Of a DNA stretch of 64,000 bases, positions 49,315 through 57,319 are shown piece by piece. The translations under genes and the position numbers were made by a program. The stretch comes from Ignavibacteria bacterium (GTDB lineage: Bacteria > Bacteroidota > Ignavibacteria > Kapaibacteriales > UBA961). The number at the start of each line of letters is the position of its first letter. The first letter of the stretch is position 1. The notes beneath the pieces are model-generated. The model saw nothing but the letters and a program-made list of their open reading frames with translations, was not told where the DNA came from and searched no databases. The stretch is taken from contig VGWD01000004.1 of assembly GCA_016873735.1 (NCBI GenBank), forward strand, positions 48,886 through 112,885, read 5' to 3'.

Positions 49315-49330
49315 TGTTTCATGTGAAACG
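49315..49330. promoter_or_regulatory. parS-like site, imperfect
   Basis: TGTTTCATGTGAAACG matches the ParB-binding parS consensus TGTTTCACGTGAAACA at 14 of 16 positions. It lies 58 bases from the perfect site. Confidence 0.75.
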
Positions 49331-49372
49331 TGTCTGAGTTGGAAATATTGATACTGCTTTTGAATTATTCAT

Positions 49373-49388
49373 TGTTTCACGTGAAACA
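49373..49388. promoter_or_regulatory. parS site, perfect consensus
   Basis: TGTTTCACGTGAAACA, the exact 16-bp palindromic parS consensus bound by ParB (Spo0J). It ends two bases before the mnmG start codon, so it occupies the place of the ribosome-binding region; no Shine-Dalgarno is visible. parS sites usually cluster near the replication origin, and mnmG (gidA) is a classical origin neighbour. Confidence 0.9.
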
Positions 49389-49390
49389 TC

Positions 49391-51241
49391 ATGCCTAGAT
49401 ACGATATAATTGTTATTGGTGGCGGACATGCCGGAATCGAAGCTGCAAGATCTGCTGCTCTGATGGGATGTGATACTGCGCTTATAACGATGAAAACATC
49501 AACGATTGGTGTATTGTCCTGCAATCCTTCAATTGGTGGGTCTGCGAAAGGACATTTGGTCAAGGAAATTGATGCAATTGGCGGAATTATGCCTCTTATT
49601 GCTGATAGAAGCGGGCTGCAATTCAAGATATTGAACACATCCAAAGGCCCTGCTATTTGGTCTCCCAGATCCCAAAATGATAAATATCTTTACCCCAGCT
49701 ATGCTCAGCAATTATTGAAGATAATACCAAATTTGTCCATTCTTGAGGGTACAATCGAGAAACTGTTGATTTCGGGAAAAGAGGTAACGGGTGTTATATT
49801 TAATGGCGAAGCTCTATCTTGTAAAGCTCTTATACTATGCGGAGGTACTTTCCTCAATGCTGCAATGTATACCGGCAGAGCTAAAACCCTTGGTGGAAGA
49901 GTGAATGAGCAGGCGGCAAATGGACTTTCTGATTCTTTGCTTGAGCATGGTTTCGATATAGGAAGATTGAAAACGGGTACGCCCCCAAGAATTTTTGCCG
50001 ATAGCGTCGATTATTCAAAGGTTCGAGTGGAATCCGGAGATGATCATCCTCAGCCATTTTCACATAAGACCGGAAAGGTGAGGAATACCATTACATGTTA
50101 TGCAACAGCAACCAGTAAGGAAACCCATGTAATACTTGAACGGGGCTTTGCTGATTCTCCGATGTTTACAGGACTAATCACCGGACAAGGGCCGAGATAT
50201 TGTCCATCCATTGAAGACAAGATTTATAGATTCAATGAGAGGGATTCTCATCAAATTATGTTGGAGCCTGAATCACTAAAAGGTAATACGATCTATGTAA
50301 ATGGTTTCTCAACATCACTCCCAAAAGACATTCAAGAACAAGCTCTACGTACAATTCCGGGCTTGGAGCATATGCGAATCGAAAAATATGGATATGCTGT
50401 CGAATATGACTTTTTCTATCCATACCAAATGTTGTATACCCTTGAAAGTAAAAGACTTAGCAGACTTTATACTGCTGGACAGATCAATGGGACTTCGGGA
50501 TATGAAGAGGCCGCTTCGCAGGGTTTGATAGCCGGAATTAATGCTGCTGCAAGCATTAAAGGTCTACCTGAATTGGTAGTGGAACGTTCCGATGGATATA
50601 TCGGAGTAATGATAGATGATCTAGTAAACAAGAGTTCGGATGAACCATATAGGATTTTCACATCTTTGGCTGAATATAGATTATTGCTAAGACAGGATAA
50701 TGCATTTGAGAGACTCTATGAAAAAACGAGTATATATGGCTTGCATGATGGAAGCGAGAAAAAAGTAATGAGCTCAATTTCATTAAGGAAAGAATTGGAA
50801 GAATCCTTGAAAGGAATAAAAATCTCAAAGGATGAAGCAAATGCCTTATATGAAGAAGTTCAAGAGTCTCCGGTCAAAGAATCCGAGCTGTTGACCACCA
50901 TGTGTAAACGTCCTGCAATGACCCTTTCTTTGATTCGTGAAAAAACTTCTCTTCTTGATGCATGGAAAGGCACGACATTTGATAGTATATTATGGCAAGC
51001 CGACATAGACATCAAATATGAAGGATATATCGCGAGACATCTTGCGGATATTGAGAAGTTCAAAGATCTTGAGCATAAAATCATTCCAAGCACTTATGAT
51101 TATGATTCATTGCAATCATTATCCAAAGAAAGCAAAGAGAAGCTTAAGAAAATTAGACCTCATTCCATAGGGCAGGCTTCCCGAATTCCGGGTGTTTCAC
51201 CAACCGATATCTCTTTATTGGTAATCGATCTTAAACGATGA
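49391..51241 (+). CDS. mnmG: tRNA uridine-5-carboxymethylaminomethyl enzyme MnmG
   Basis: FAD enzyme that with MnmE modifies wobble uridine U34. At 616 residues it is full length. Motifs are the FAD fold IIVIGGGHAGIEAA, CNPSIGGSAKGHLVKEIDA, ILCGGTFLNA, RLKTGTPPR, and C-terminal SIGQASRIPGVSPTDISLL. It starts immediately after the parS site with no clear Shine-Dalgarno. The strand composition becomes clearly G-rich over C from here rightward. Confidence 0.97.
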   Translation: MPRYDIIVIGGGHAGIEAARSAALMGCDTALITMKTSTIGVLSCNPSIGGSAKGHLVKEIDAIGGIMPLIADRSGLQFKILNTSKGPAIWSPRSQNDKYLYPSYAQQLLKIIPNLSILEGTIEKLLISGKEVTGVIFNGEALSCKALILCGGTFLNAAMYTGRAKTLGGRVNEQAANGLSDSLLEHGFDIGRLKTGTPPRIFADSVDYSKVRVESGDDHPQPFSHKTGKVRNTITCYATATSKETHVILERGFADSPMFTGLITGQGPRYCPSIEDKIYRFNERDSHQIMLEPESLKGNTIYVNGFSTSLPKDIQEQALRTIPGLEHMRIEKYGYAVEYDFFYPYQMLYTLESKRLSRLYTAGQINGTSGYEEAASQGLIAGINAAASIKGLPELVVERSDGYIGVMIDDLVNKSSDEPYRIFTSLAEYRLLLRQDNAFERLYEKTSIYGLHDGSEKKVMSSISLRKELEESLKGIKISKDEANALYEEVQESPVKESELLTTMCKRPAMTLSLIREKTSLLDAWKGTTFDSILWQADIDIKYEGYIARHLADIEKFKDLEHKIIPSTYDYDSLQSLSKESKEKLKKIRPHSIGQASRIPGVSPTDISLLVIDLKR

Positions 51242-51269
51242 TGTTTTTTTGTCGGAAACTATTTGTTTC

Positions 51270-52232
51270 ATGCTTTCCGGCTTTACAGTGAAATCTCAAT
51301 ACACAGTCATTGGCATTGATGGTGGCGGGTCCAAAACAAGAGGACGCCTGGTTTATGGTGATCAACAAGTACAAAGAGTGATCGGATCTACGCGCGTTGG
51401 TGTCGTGGGATTCACGGAGGCATGCGAAAGAGTGGTGCAGCTCATTGCCGATCTAACTCAGGATGCAGGTATAGAACGCTCTGAAATAGATGCTGTGGTT
51501 GTTGGTGTCGCAGGTATTTGGCTTGAAGAAGAGAGGCAACGATTTGCACATCTTTTGAAGGTGATAGCCAAAGACTCAGGATTCAATCTTCAAGATATGA
51601 TAGCCACAAGCGATGCAGAAATAGCTTTGCGTGGTGCTTTTGGTATAGAACCCGGCATCATGATCATAGCAGGCACAGGTACAATCACACTTGGAAAGAA
51701 TGCCAAAGGAGAATTGGTTCGTTCCGGTGGTTGGGGTATTGAAATCGATGATGAGGGAAGTGGAGCATGGATTGGAAAAAAGGGTTTGTCCGCATGTGTA
51801 AAAGCTATTGATGGAAGAGGAGTGAAAACGTCTCTGCTTGACTCACTGGCAGATCGCTATCCTCAAATTAATTTGAAATATCCCAGGTCTATCGTTTCGG
51901 CATTCATGGATAAGGTGTTCGAATACCACCATCTCACGCCAATGGTTTTGGATGAGGCAGAGAAAGGTGATAAAGTATGTTTGACAATTGTAAAAGATGC
52001 TGCTGATAGATTATATGAAAATATCGTTGCTGTTGCCAATGTGATTCCCGGAGATCCCAAAACGGTTTCATTCCTCGGTGGATTGCTTGAAAACAATACA
52101 ATGGTTTCCAAAGAATTGATGAGTAGAATTAAAAAAGGTGGTAACTTCACTGTCATAGATCCAAAGGGGACGGCACTCGATGGAGCAATTGAATTAAGTT
52201 ATGAATTAGCTTCGGGATCGGAAGACATATGA
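51270..52232 (+). CDS. BadF/BadG-type kinase (N-acetylglucosamine kinase-like)
   Basis: About 320 residues from an ATG at 51270 (MLSGFTVKSQYTVIGIDGGG); a TTG seven codons earlier is in frame but less likely. An ASKHA ATPase: phosphate-1 motif GIDGGGSKTRGRL, TSDAEIALRGAFG, and phosphate-2 motif IIAGTGTITLGKN. The pattern fits N-acetylglucosamine kinase-like proteins, which suits anmK and cell-wall recycling 2 kb away. The specific sugar is inferred. It overlaps the next gene by 4 bases. Confidence 0.82.
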   Translation: MLSGFTVKSQYTVIGIDGGGSKTRGRLVYGDQQVQRVIGSTRVGVVGFTEACERVVQLIADLTQDAGIERSEIDAVVVGVAGIWLEEERQRFAHLLKVIAKDSGFNLQDMIATSDAEIALRGAFGIEPGIMIIAGTGTITLGKNAKGELVRSGGWGIEIDDEGSGAWIGKKGLSACVKAIDGRGVKTSLLDSLADRYPQINLKYPRSIVSAFMDKVFEYHHLTPMVLDEAEKGDKVCLTIVKDAADRLYENIVAVANVIPGDPKTVSFLGGLLENNTMVSKELMSRIKKGGNFTVIDPKGTALDGAIELSYELASGSEDI

Positions 52233-53488
52233 ACAAATACATCATCCTTTTCTTTGTGATGAGTATTGCGGCCTTTGCTCAACCTCAACAAAGTGACATC
52301 AATATTGAAGTAACCAGAAGAGTGTCGGTTGAATTACTTGGCCCAAATGCAGACCCCTTCATGCAACCTCTCACTCAAACATTGAATGCAACCGCCAATT
52401 CACGATTCTTCCGTACGGCAGAAATTCCGGATACGGGATTCTATTTCAGAGTTGGTGTGGGGTCAATGATCGGATTTGTACGTGATGATCAGAAAACATA
52501 TACCCCCTTTGCACCCGTCATTTCACAAGATCAATTCTTTCAAAGGATTGTCAATGATAAAGATTTGGTAAAAATCAACTTATTGAATCCAACTCAAACA
52601 CAAATCGTTGATACAACCGGATTGGTTGTCGTTATCATGAAATATCTATTTGGAAAAGGATTGAATGATCCCACGAGTGGTTTTTCATTTCCGGACTCTG
52701 CTGCTACGGTGTATGGTAACAGAGATGAGAAATTTGTGATAGGAAAACAGTATTTGGTTGACCAAGTTTCCGGAGGAGATCCACTTTTGGGAACTGTGTA
52801 CAATGCATTGACCCCTGAATTAAAGCAAAGCATCATGTCAACAATCAATGGTTTACCAAACTATCTGACCTTGGCACGTGGAGCAAATGTCAACTCTGTT
52901 GTAGCAGGTGTACCTCAGGTTGAAATCGGATCATTCATGGGAACGGAATTATTGTTGAGATATATCCCACCAATAAAATATGATACCGTTGTTGGTAAAT
53001 TCTCTTTCTGGGGTATTGGAATCAAACACAGCGTAGATCAATATTGGAAAAATGCACCTGTTAATTTGGCGGCACAATTTGTGTATCAAGGAAGTTCGAT
53101 AGAAAACTCGGTGGGGGCAACCAATTCACAATTGTCTGCAAACACAACAATCATGGGTGCAAATATTCAAGCATCAACACAGTGGAAAGGTTTCACGTTT
53201 TATTCAGCATTCGCTTATGAAGAAATCAAGATAAATACTGATTTCACGTTTTATCTTCCAAAGGAATTGCAAAGACAATTGGGATTATTGCCATTGGATT
53301 CAGATGAGCCAAGACCCCCAATGTATCCCGGAGATCAAAGACCTCAATACACAAATGCTGTGTTTAAAGATAATGCAGTGAAGTTCACAATGGGTATCAG
53401 TAAAACTTTTGGCAGTTTGGGGATTTGTCTGGATTATAATATCAGCAAATTCAATATTGTAACCCTGGGACTGGATGTTGGTTTTTAA
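52229..53488 (+). CDS. DUF6588-type outer membrane protein
   Basis: A 419-residue protein with signal peptide MNKYIILFFVMSIAAFA. Later parts alternate aromatic/polar strands typical of OM barrels (LLLRYIPPIKYDTVVGKFSFWGIGIKHSVDQYWK, NLAAQFVYQG, FTFYSAFAYEEIKI, KFTMGISKTFGSLG) and the end NIVTLGLDVGF. The arrangement recalls DUF6588 proteins. Function unknown. Its stop overlaps the convergent DUF1573 gene by 4 bases in a shared TTAA. Confidence 0.68.
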   Translation: MNKYIILFFVMSIAAFAQPQQSDINIEVTRRVSVELLGPNADPFMQPLTQTLNATANSRFFRTAEIPDTGFYFRVGVGSMIGFVRDDQKTYTPFAPVISQDQFFQRIVNDKDLVKINLLNPTQTQIVDTTGLVVVIMKYLFGKGLNDPTSGFSFPDSAATVYGNRDEKFVIGKQYLVDQVSGGDPLLGTVYNALTPELKQSIMSTINGLPNYLTLARGANVNSVVAGVPQVEIGSFMGTELLLRYIPPIKYDTVVGKFSFWGIGIKHSVDQYWKNAPVNLAAQFVYQGSSIENSVGATNSQLSANTTIMGANIQASTQWKGFTFYSAFAYEEIKINTDFTFYLPKELQRQLGLLPLDSDEPRPPMYPGDQRPQYTNAVFKDNAVKFTMGISKTFGSLGICLDYNISKFNIVTLGLDVGF

Positions 53489-53886
53489 TGTTCCTTGGTG
53501 TCTTTAAGGAATTTTTTGTTGACCAAATACAAAGGGATTGAAAATGCAGAGTCTTTTGCATTACTCAGAATAGTGAAATCCACTCTGGTCAATGAATCTT
53601 CTTTCATCCTCGCAGTGCTTACCTGAAGTGTTAATTTTCCTTTGCCCATTGGTCTTATGGTTGGATTATTGACAATTGCAGATGCGCAAAAACAAGAACT
53701 TTTCACTTCTCGTATCGCGAGAGTTTCCCCACCTTTGTTCAAGACCATAACATCCATCACAACCCCTTCTTCATCGGGTGAGAAATATGCTATTGGTTCT
53801 CCCGGTCTAATAATGATGTCGGCCGGTTGGTTTAAAGCTTGAATTGAACCAAACAACAAACAAATCATAAAGAGAATTGTTTTCAT
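53485..53886 (-). CDS. DUF1573 domain protein
   Basis: A 133-residue secreted protein with signal peptide MKTILFMICLLFGSIQA. The DUF1573 core has VMDVMVLNKGGETLAIREV and the signature cysteines in SSCFCASAIV, with a second strand pair VDFTILSNAKDSAF. Such proteins are thought to be small Ig-like envelope domains. It overlaps dapB by 4 bases and shares its stop region with the convergent gene at 52229. Confidence 0.83.
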   Translation of the reverse strand: MKTILFMICLLFGSIQALNQPADIIIRPGEPIAYFSPDEEGVVMDVMVLNKGGETLAIREVKSSCFCASAIVNNPTIRPMGKGKLTLQVSTARMKEDSLTRVDFTILSNAKDSAFSIPLYLVNKKFLKDTKEH

Positions 53887-54596
53887 TGAAACACTTCCGA
53901 AAATTCATGAAGTCCTTTTTTGTTTATTATCCATTCCGCTGCCAAGATAGCGCCTTGTGCAAAACCGGTTCTGTTTTTGGCACTATGTGTAATGGTAATG
54001 CTATCTATGATTGAATCGGCTATTACCGAGTGCTCTCCTACAATATCACCACAACGCATGCTAGAAACATGTAAAGCGTGTATATCACTGGTTGCTTCTT
54101 CGGGATTGCAGGTGATGTATTTTTTCGAAGGGAAATTCTCAATTATCGATGAACTTAATAAATGAGCGGTCCCGCTTGGACTGTCTAATTTATGTCTGTG
54201 GTGTTTTTCGGATAATGAAATATCATATCCACCAATGTTTGAGAGGTTTTTGGATAATTCGGTGATGAGTTTCTTTGTGATGTGAATACCCGGTGAAAAA
54301 TTTCCACTATAAACACAACCAATGGAATCTCCTATTTTTTGTCGGATGGTAGGGAGTGTGTCATACCAACCTGTTGTACCTATCACAAGGGGTTTGCCGA
54401 CAGCTATTGCGTGTTCGACATGTGATTCAACAGCAGAAGGAATGGAAAATTCTATCAATACATCACAATCCGGAGATTTGTCTGAAAGAAAGAGTCTTTC
54501 CAAAGAATAAATTGCCGTAATTTCATGCCCGGAGAATGAAGCTTGTTGCTCTATCTCTTTTCCCATTTTTCCATAACCAATCAATCCTATCTTCAT
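53883..54596 (-). CDS. dapB: 4-hydroxy-tetrahydrodipicolinate reductase
   Basis: NAD(P)H-dependent reductase of the lysine/diaminopimelate pathway. At 237 residues it is at the short end of the family, as in Bacteroidota. The N-terminal Rossmann motif is GLIGYGKMGKEIE, and the catalytic motif SEKHHRHKLDSPSGTAHLL carries the HHxxK substrate-binding histidine and lysine. The start ATG lies five bases from the divergent anmK start. Confidence 0.94.
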   Translation of the reverse strand: MKIGLIGYGKMGKEIEQQASFSGHEITAIYSLERLFLSDKSPDCDVLIEFSIPSAVESHVEHAIAVGKPLVIGTTGWYDTLPTIRQKIGDSIGCVYSGNFSPGIHITKKLITELSKNLSNIGGYDISLSEKHHRHKLDSPSGTAHLLSSSIIENFPSKKYITCNPEEATSDIHALHVSSMRCGDIVGEHSVIADSIIDSITITHSAKNRTGFAQGAILAAEWIINKKGLHEFSEVFQ

Positions 54597-54601
54597 AGAT
54601 C

Positions 54602-55771
54602 ATGAACCTAAATGAATTTCAACAATCGTGGTTGTCATCTCCACGCCGTGTCATCGGCATGATGAGCGGCACTTCTTTGGATGGCATAGATATATGTTTG
54701 GCCGAATTTAACTGCAATGAATATGGGAAGCATGGTTTTAAGGTTTTGGAAAAAGCCATCTATCCCATGGATCAAAGTCTGAAAGAATTCTTGATACACC
54801 TAATGCAAGATACAATTTCCTTGGAAGAAGTATCTCATGCGCAACAAAGGATTACCAATATTCACGCTGAGTCTGTCTTGAGATTTTTGAATGAGAAGAG
54901 TATAGATGTATCTACTTGTGACCTCTTAAGCGTACATGGTCAAACGGTTTGGCATTCACCACCAAAGTCAAATTCAGCAATCGGACACACATTACAGTTA
55001 TTGTCTATACCGGCCCTTGCTTCATTGACCGGTATAAGAACAATTGGGGATTTCCGCACAGCGGATATTGCTTTGGGTGGACAAGGAGCGCCCCTTGTTC
55101 CGATTTTTGATGAGGAGTTTTTGTATTCCGAAAAAATAGACACAATTGCTGTTAATATTGGGGGTATGGCGAATATTACATTTATTCCCAAAAATAGAGA
55201 GATGAATTTATTGGCATTTGATACCGGACCGGGGAATGTGTTGATAGATCTCGCGATGCGAAAGTTCTTTGGAAAACAATATGATGAGGGCGGGGTTTTT
55301 GCAAAAGAAGGAAGGGTTCTTGATCGTTTATGGAAAAACCTCTGTGATATAGATTTTATAAAAGAAGCACCTCCTAAGTCAACAGGGAGAGAGTTGTTCA
55401 ATAAAGCGTTGTTGGATTCTTTATTGGAGGTTTCTTTTGTGAATACATTTCCCGGAGAGGATATTGTCCGAACATTGACGGATTTTACAGCTTGGTCTAT
55501 TGCGGAAAATATAAGGTTGTTTGCAAATCAAGAATCTCGCGTTATTGTCACCGGTGGAGGAGCAAACAACAACACTTTAATGATGAGGTTAAAACAAGAA
55601 TTACCTTCTGCTACTTTTCTTTCAACAGAAGATTTGGGTTTTGATCAGGATAGTAAAGAGGCTTTGTGTTTTGCTTATATGGGGTGGAGGTCTCTTGCGG
55701 GTTTATCGGGAAATGTTCCAAGTGTTACAGGTGCATCAAATTCGGTTGTATTGGGAAGTGTGAGTTGTTAA
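54602..55771 (+). CDS. anmK: Anhydro-N-acetylmuramic acid kinase
   Basis: Phosphorylates and hydrolyses 1,6-anhydro-MurNAc from peptidoglycan recycling to MurNAc-6-phosphate. At 389 residues it is slightly long, with about 15 extra N-terminal residues. Motifs are VIGMMSGTSLDGIDI, TIGDFRTADIALGGQGAPLVP, NIGGMANITF, FDTGPGNVLIDL and VTGGGANNNTL. Divergent from dapB and convergent with rpiB (shared TTAA at the stops). Confidence 0.95.
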   Translation: MNLNEFQQSWLSSPRRVIGMMSGTSLDGIDICLAEFNCNEYGKHGFKVLEKAIYPMDQSLKEFLIHLMQDTISLEEVSHAQQRITNIHAESVLRFLNEKSIDVSTCDLLSVHGQTVWHSPPKSNSAIGHTLQLLSIPALASLTGIRTIGDFRTADIALGGQGAPLVPIFDEEFLYSEKIDTIAVNIGGMANITFIPKNREMNLLAFDTGPGNVLIDLAMRKFFGKQYDEGGVFAKEGRVLDRLWKNLCDIDFIKEAPPKSTGRELFNKALLDSLLEVSFVNTFPGEDIVRTLTDFTAWSIAENIRLFANQESRVIVTGGGANNNTLMMRLKQELPSATFLSTEDLGFDQDSKEALCFAYMGWRSLAGLSGNVPSVTGASNSVVLGSVSC

Positions 55772-56208
55772 CGTCCTGTTAAATCATGTATTTTAGATAC
55801 CCTTTGTTCATGTCTTCCACCTTCAAACGAAGTGGTTAGAAATATATCTACCATGTTGATTGCCGTGGTTTTATCAACCAGACGCTCTCCTAGTGTCAAC
55901 ACATTTGCATCATTGTGTTGTCTTGCCAACTGTGCCATTTCTTCATTGACACAATTTGCCGCTCTCACTCCCTCGGTTTTATTTGCAACTATTGAAACCC
56001 CTATACCACTTCCACAAATCAAAATCCCTCTCTCCACCTGGTTTTGAGCCACTTTTAGAGCCACTTCCACCGCTATGTCGGGATAATCCATAGAGTCTTT
56101 AGAGTATGTTCCAAGGTCTTGTACTTCGTGCCCCAAAGACAGTAAGTGTTTCAAAATTTCTTGTTTTCGTTCAAAACCAGCGTGATCCGAGCCTATGGCA
56201 ATGTTCAT
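55768..56208 (-). CDS. rpiB: Ribose-5-phosphate isomerase B
   Basis: Interconverts ribose-5-phosphate and ribulose-5-phosphate in the pentose phosphate pathway. The 146-residue chain is full length: IAIGSDHAGFERKQ, YPDIAVEVALKV, the active-site cysteine in ILICGSGIGVSI, ANKTEGVRAA and NDANVLTLGERLV. Its upstream region is the origin-like intergenic segment at 56209-56496. Confidence 0.96.
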   Translation of the reverse strand: MNIAIGSDHAGFERKQEILKHLLSLGHEVQDLGTYSKDSMDYPDIAVEVALKVAQNQVERGILICGSGIGVSIVANKTEGVRAANCVNEEMAQLARQHNDANVLTLGERLVDKTTAINMVDIFLTTSFEGGRHEQRVSKIHDLTGR

Positions 56209-56496
56209 AATGATTTAGTAGTAATAGAGATAGAGTGGTTTCCACAAGGTTGTCTACATAAGTCTTTTTTTTGTGGATAAGGGTGTTGTTGTATTGAGGT
56301 TGTCAACAGTGTTTCTTTATCCAATTTTTTGTTGTTCACATCTATGTGAATCAAAGAATTTTCTTACACATTGATTTCCACAAATCTACAATTATTTCCT
56401 ATGTGGTATTTAGTGCATTCTAAGAAGTAATGTATATAATTATCTGGTTTTTCCACTTTTCAACAGATTATAATATATCTTATAATAAATAATTAT
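56209..56496. other. Origin-like intergenic region (DnaA boxes, AT-rich end, dif-like palindrome)
   Basis: A gene-free 288-base stretch between rpiB and the thiamine pyrophosphokinase gene. It has one exact DnaA box (TTATCCACA, minus strand, about 56272-56280) and at least six 7-of-9 matches (TTTCCACA, TTGTCAACA, TTATCCAAT, TTGTTCACA, ATTTCCACA, TTTTCCACT). The last 40 bases are almost pure A/T. Within them 56463-56490 has arms ATTATAA and TTATAAT around a 6-base centre, the geometry of an XerCD dif site, with right arm TTATAATAAAT near the E. coli TTATGTTAAAT. Which reading is right is unclear. Confidence 0.45.
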
Positions 56497-57195
56497 TTAA
56501 CCTTTAAGAATATGTGGGGGTTTTTCTGTGAATAAAGGAATATGAGGAAAACGTGACTCACAAAAAAACAATAAACGACCTTCTTTCAGAAAAAGAGAAA
56601 CATTAGATCCCAAAGCCCTATTTCTTGCGCCTTCCCGAACACTTAACTCTAAAACCTCTTCCTGTAAATCCCACCGAAGACCTTGGGTGGTTATTGTAGC
56701 ATAAGGAAAGGGGATTAAGGAAATAATTTCCTGTTCCCGACACTCACCACAAGCCATATCGAAAAATACAGGCACCGCTATACGTGACATAGAATCTACT
56801 ATAGTGATTTGTGAGAAAGACCTGGAGAATTTCCACAAGATACTGGTATTGTTTAAAGAATGTTCAAAATCTCCGCCATGCATACCCCAAATCACGATAG
56901 TAGAATAACCTCTATTCAATGCAAAGAGCATTGCCTTCTCAAAATCATTGTTTTCTTGATTTTCATCCCGAATTAGGGTGCAAAACCCGAGATCCACTAC
57001 AGAGGGATCAAAAGAATCCATGTCACCTATTACAACATTCGGCGTGATCCCCAAACCCAACAAATCATTGGCAGCACCATCAGTTGCTATGACAGGGCAA
57101 TTGGGAAAGAATGAAAAAAACTCCAAAACCGGCTTAGATCCTTGAAGAACCACAATACAATCAGGGATATAAGCACAAAAAGACAACACTTTCAT
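56497..57195 (-). CDS. Thiamine pyrophosphokinase
   Basis: Transfers pyrophosphate from ATP to thiamine. Motifs are CPVIATDGAANDLLGLGITPN, VIGDMDSFDP (metal-binding aspartates) and DENQENNDFEKAM, which corresponds to the Q-x-x-(T/N)D-x-x-K motif. MKVLSFCAYIPDCIVV is taken as the start, giving 232 residues; a start 8 codons earlier at 57219 is possible. Confidence 0.9.
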   Translation of the reverse strand: MKVLSFCAYIPDCIVVLQGSKPVLEFFSFFPNCPVIATDGAANDLLGLGITPNVVIGDMDSFDPSVVDLGFCTLIRDENQENNDFEKAMLFALNRGYSTIVIWGMHGGDFEHSLNNTSILWKFSRSFSQITIVDSMSRIAVPVFFDMACGECREQEIISLIPFPYATITTQGLRWDLQEEVLELSVREGARNRALGSNVSLFLKEGRLLFFCESRFPHIPLFTEKPPHILKG

Positions 57196-57319
57196 AAACA
57201 TCCTACTCTTTGAGAACAAAATTAGATGAAATCAAGCGAGCAAGGGCAAAAAAAGCAAAACTTGTAGTAAATTTGCCCTAATCTATTTCTTACAATAAAG
57301 CCCTAAAAAGAGCACATCA

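Noticed and set aside
48951..49390. oriC assignment for this region on the basis of parS and mnmG alone
   Set aside because: Only one good DnaA box was found and no AT-rich unwinding region, so only parS sites are claimed and the origin is left open.
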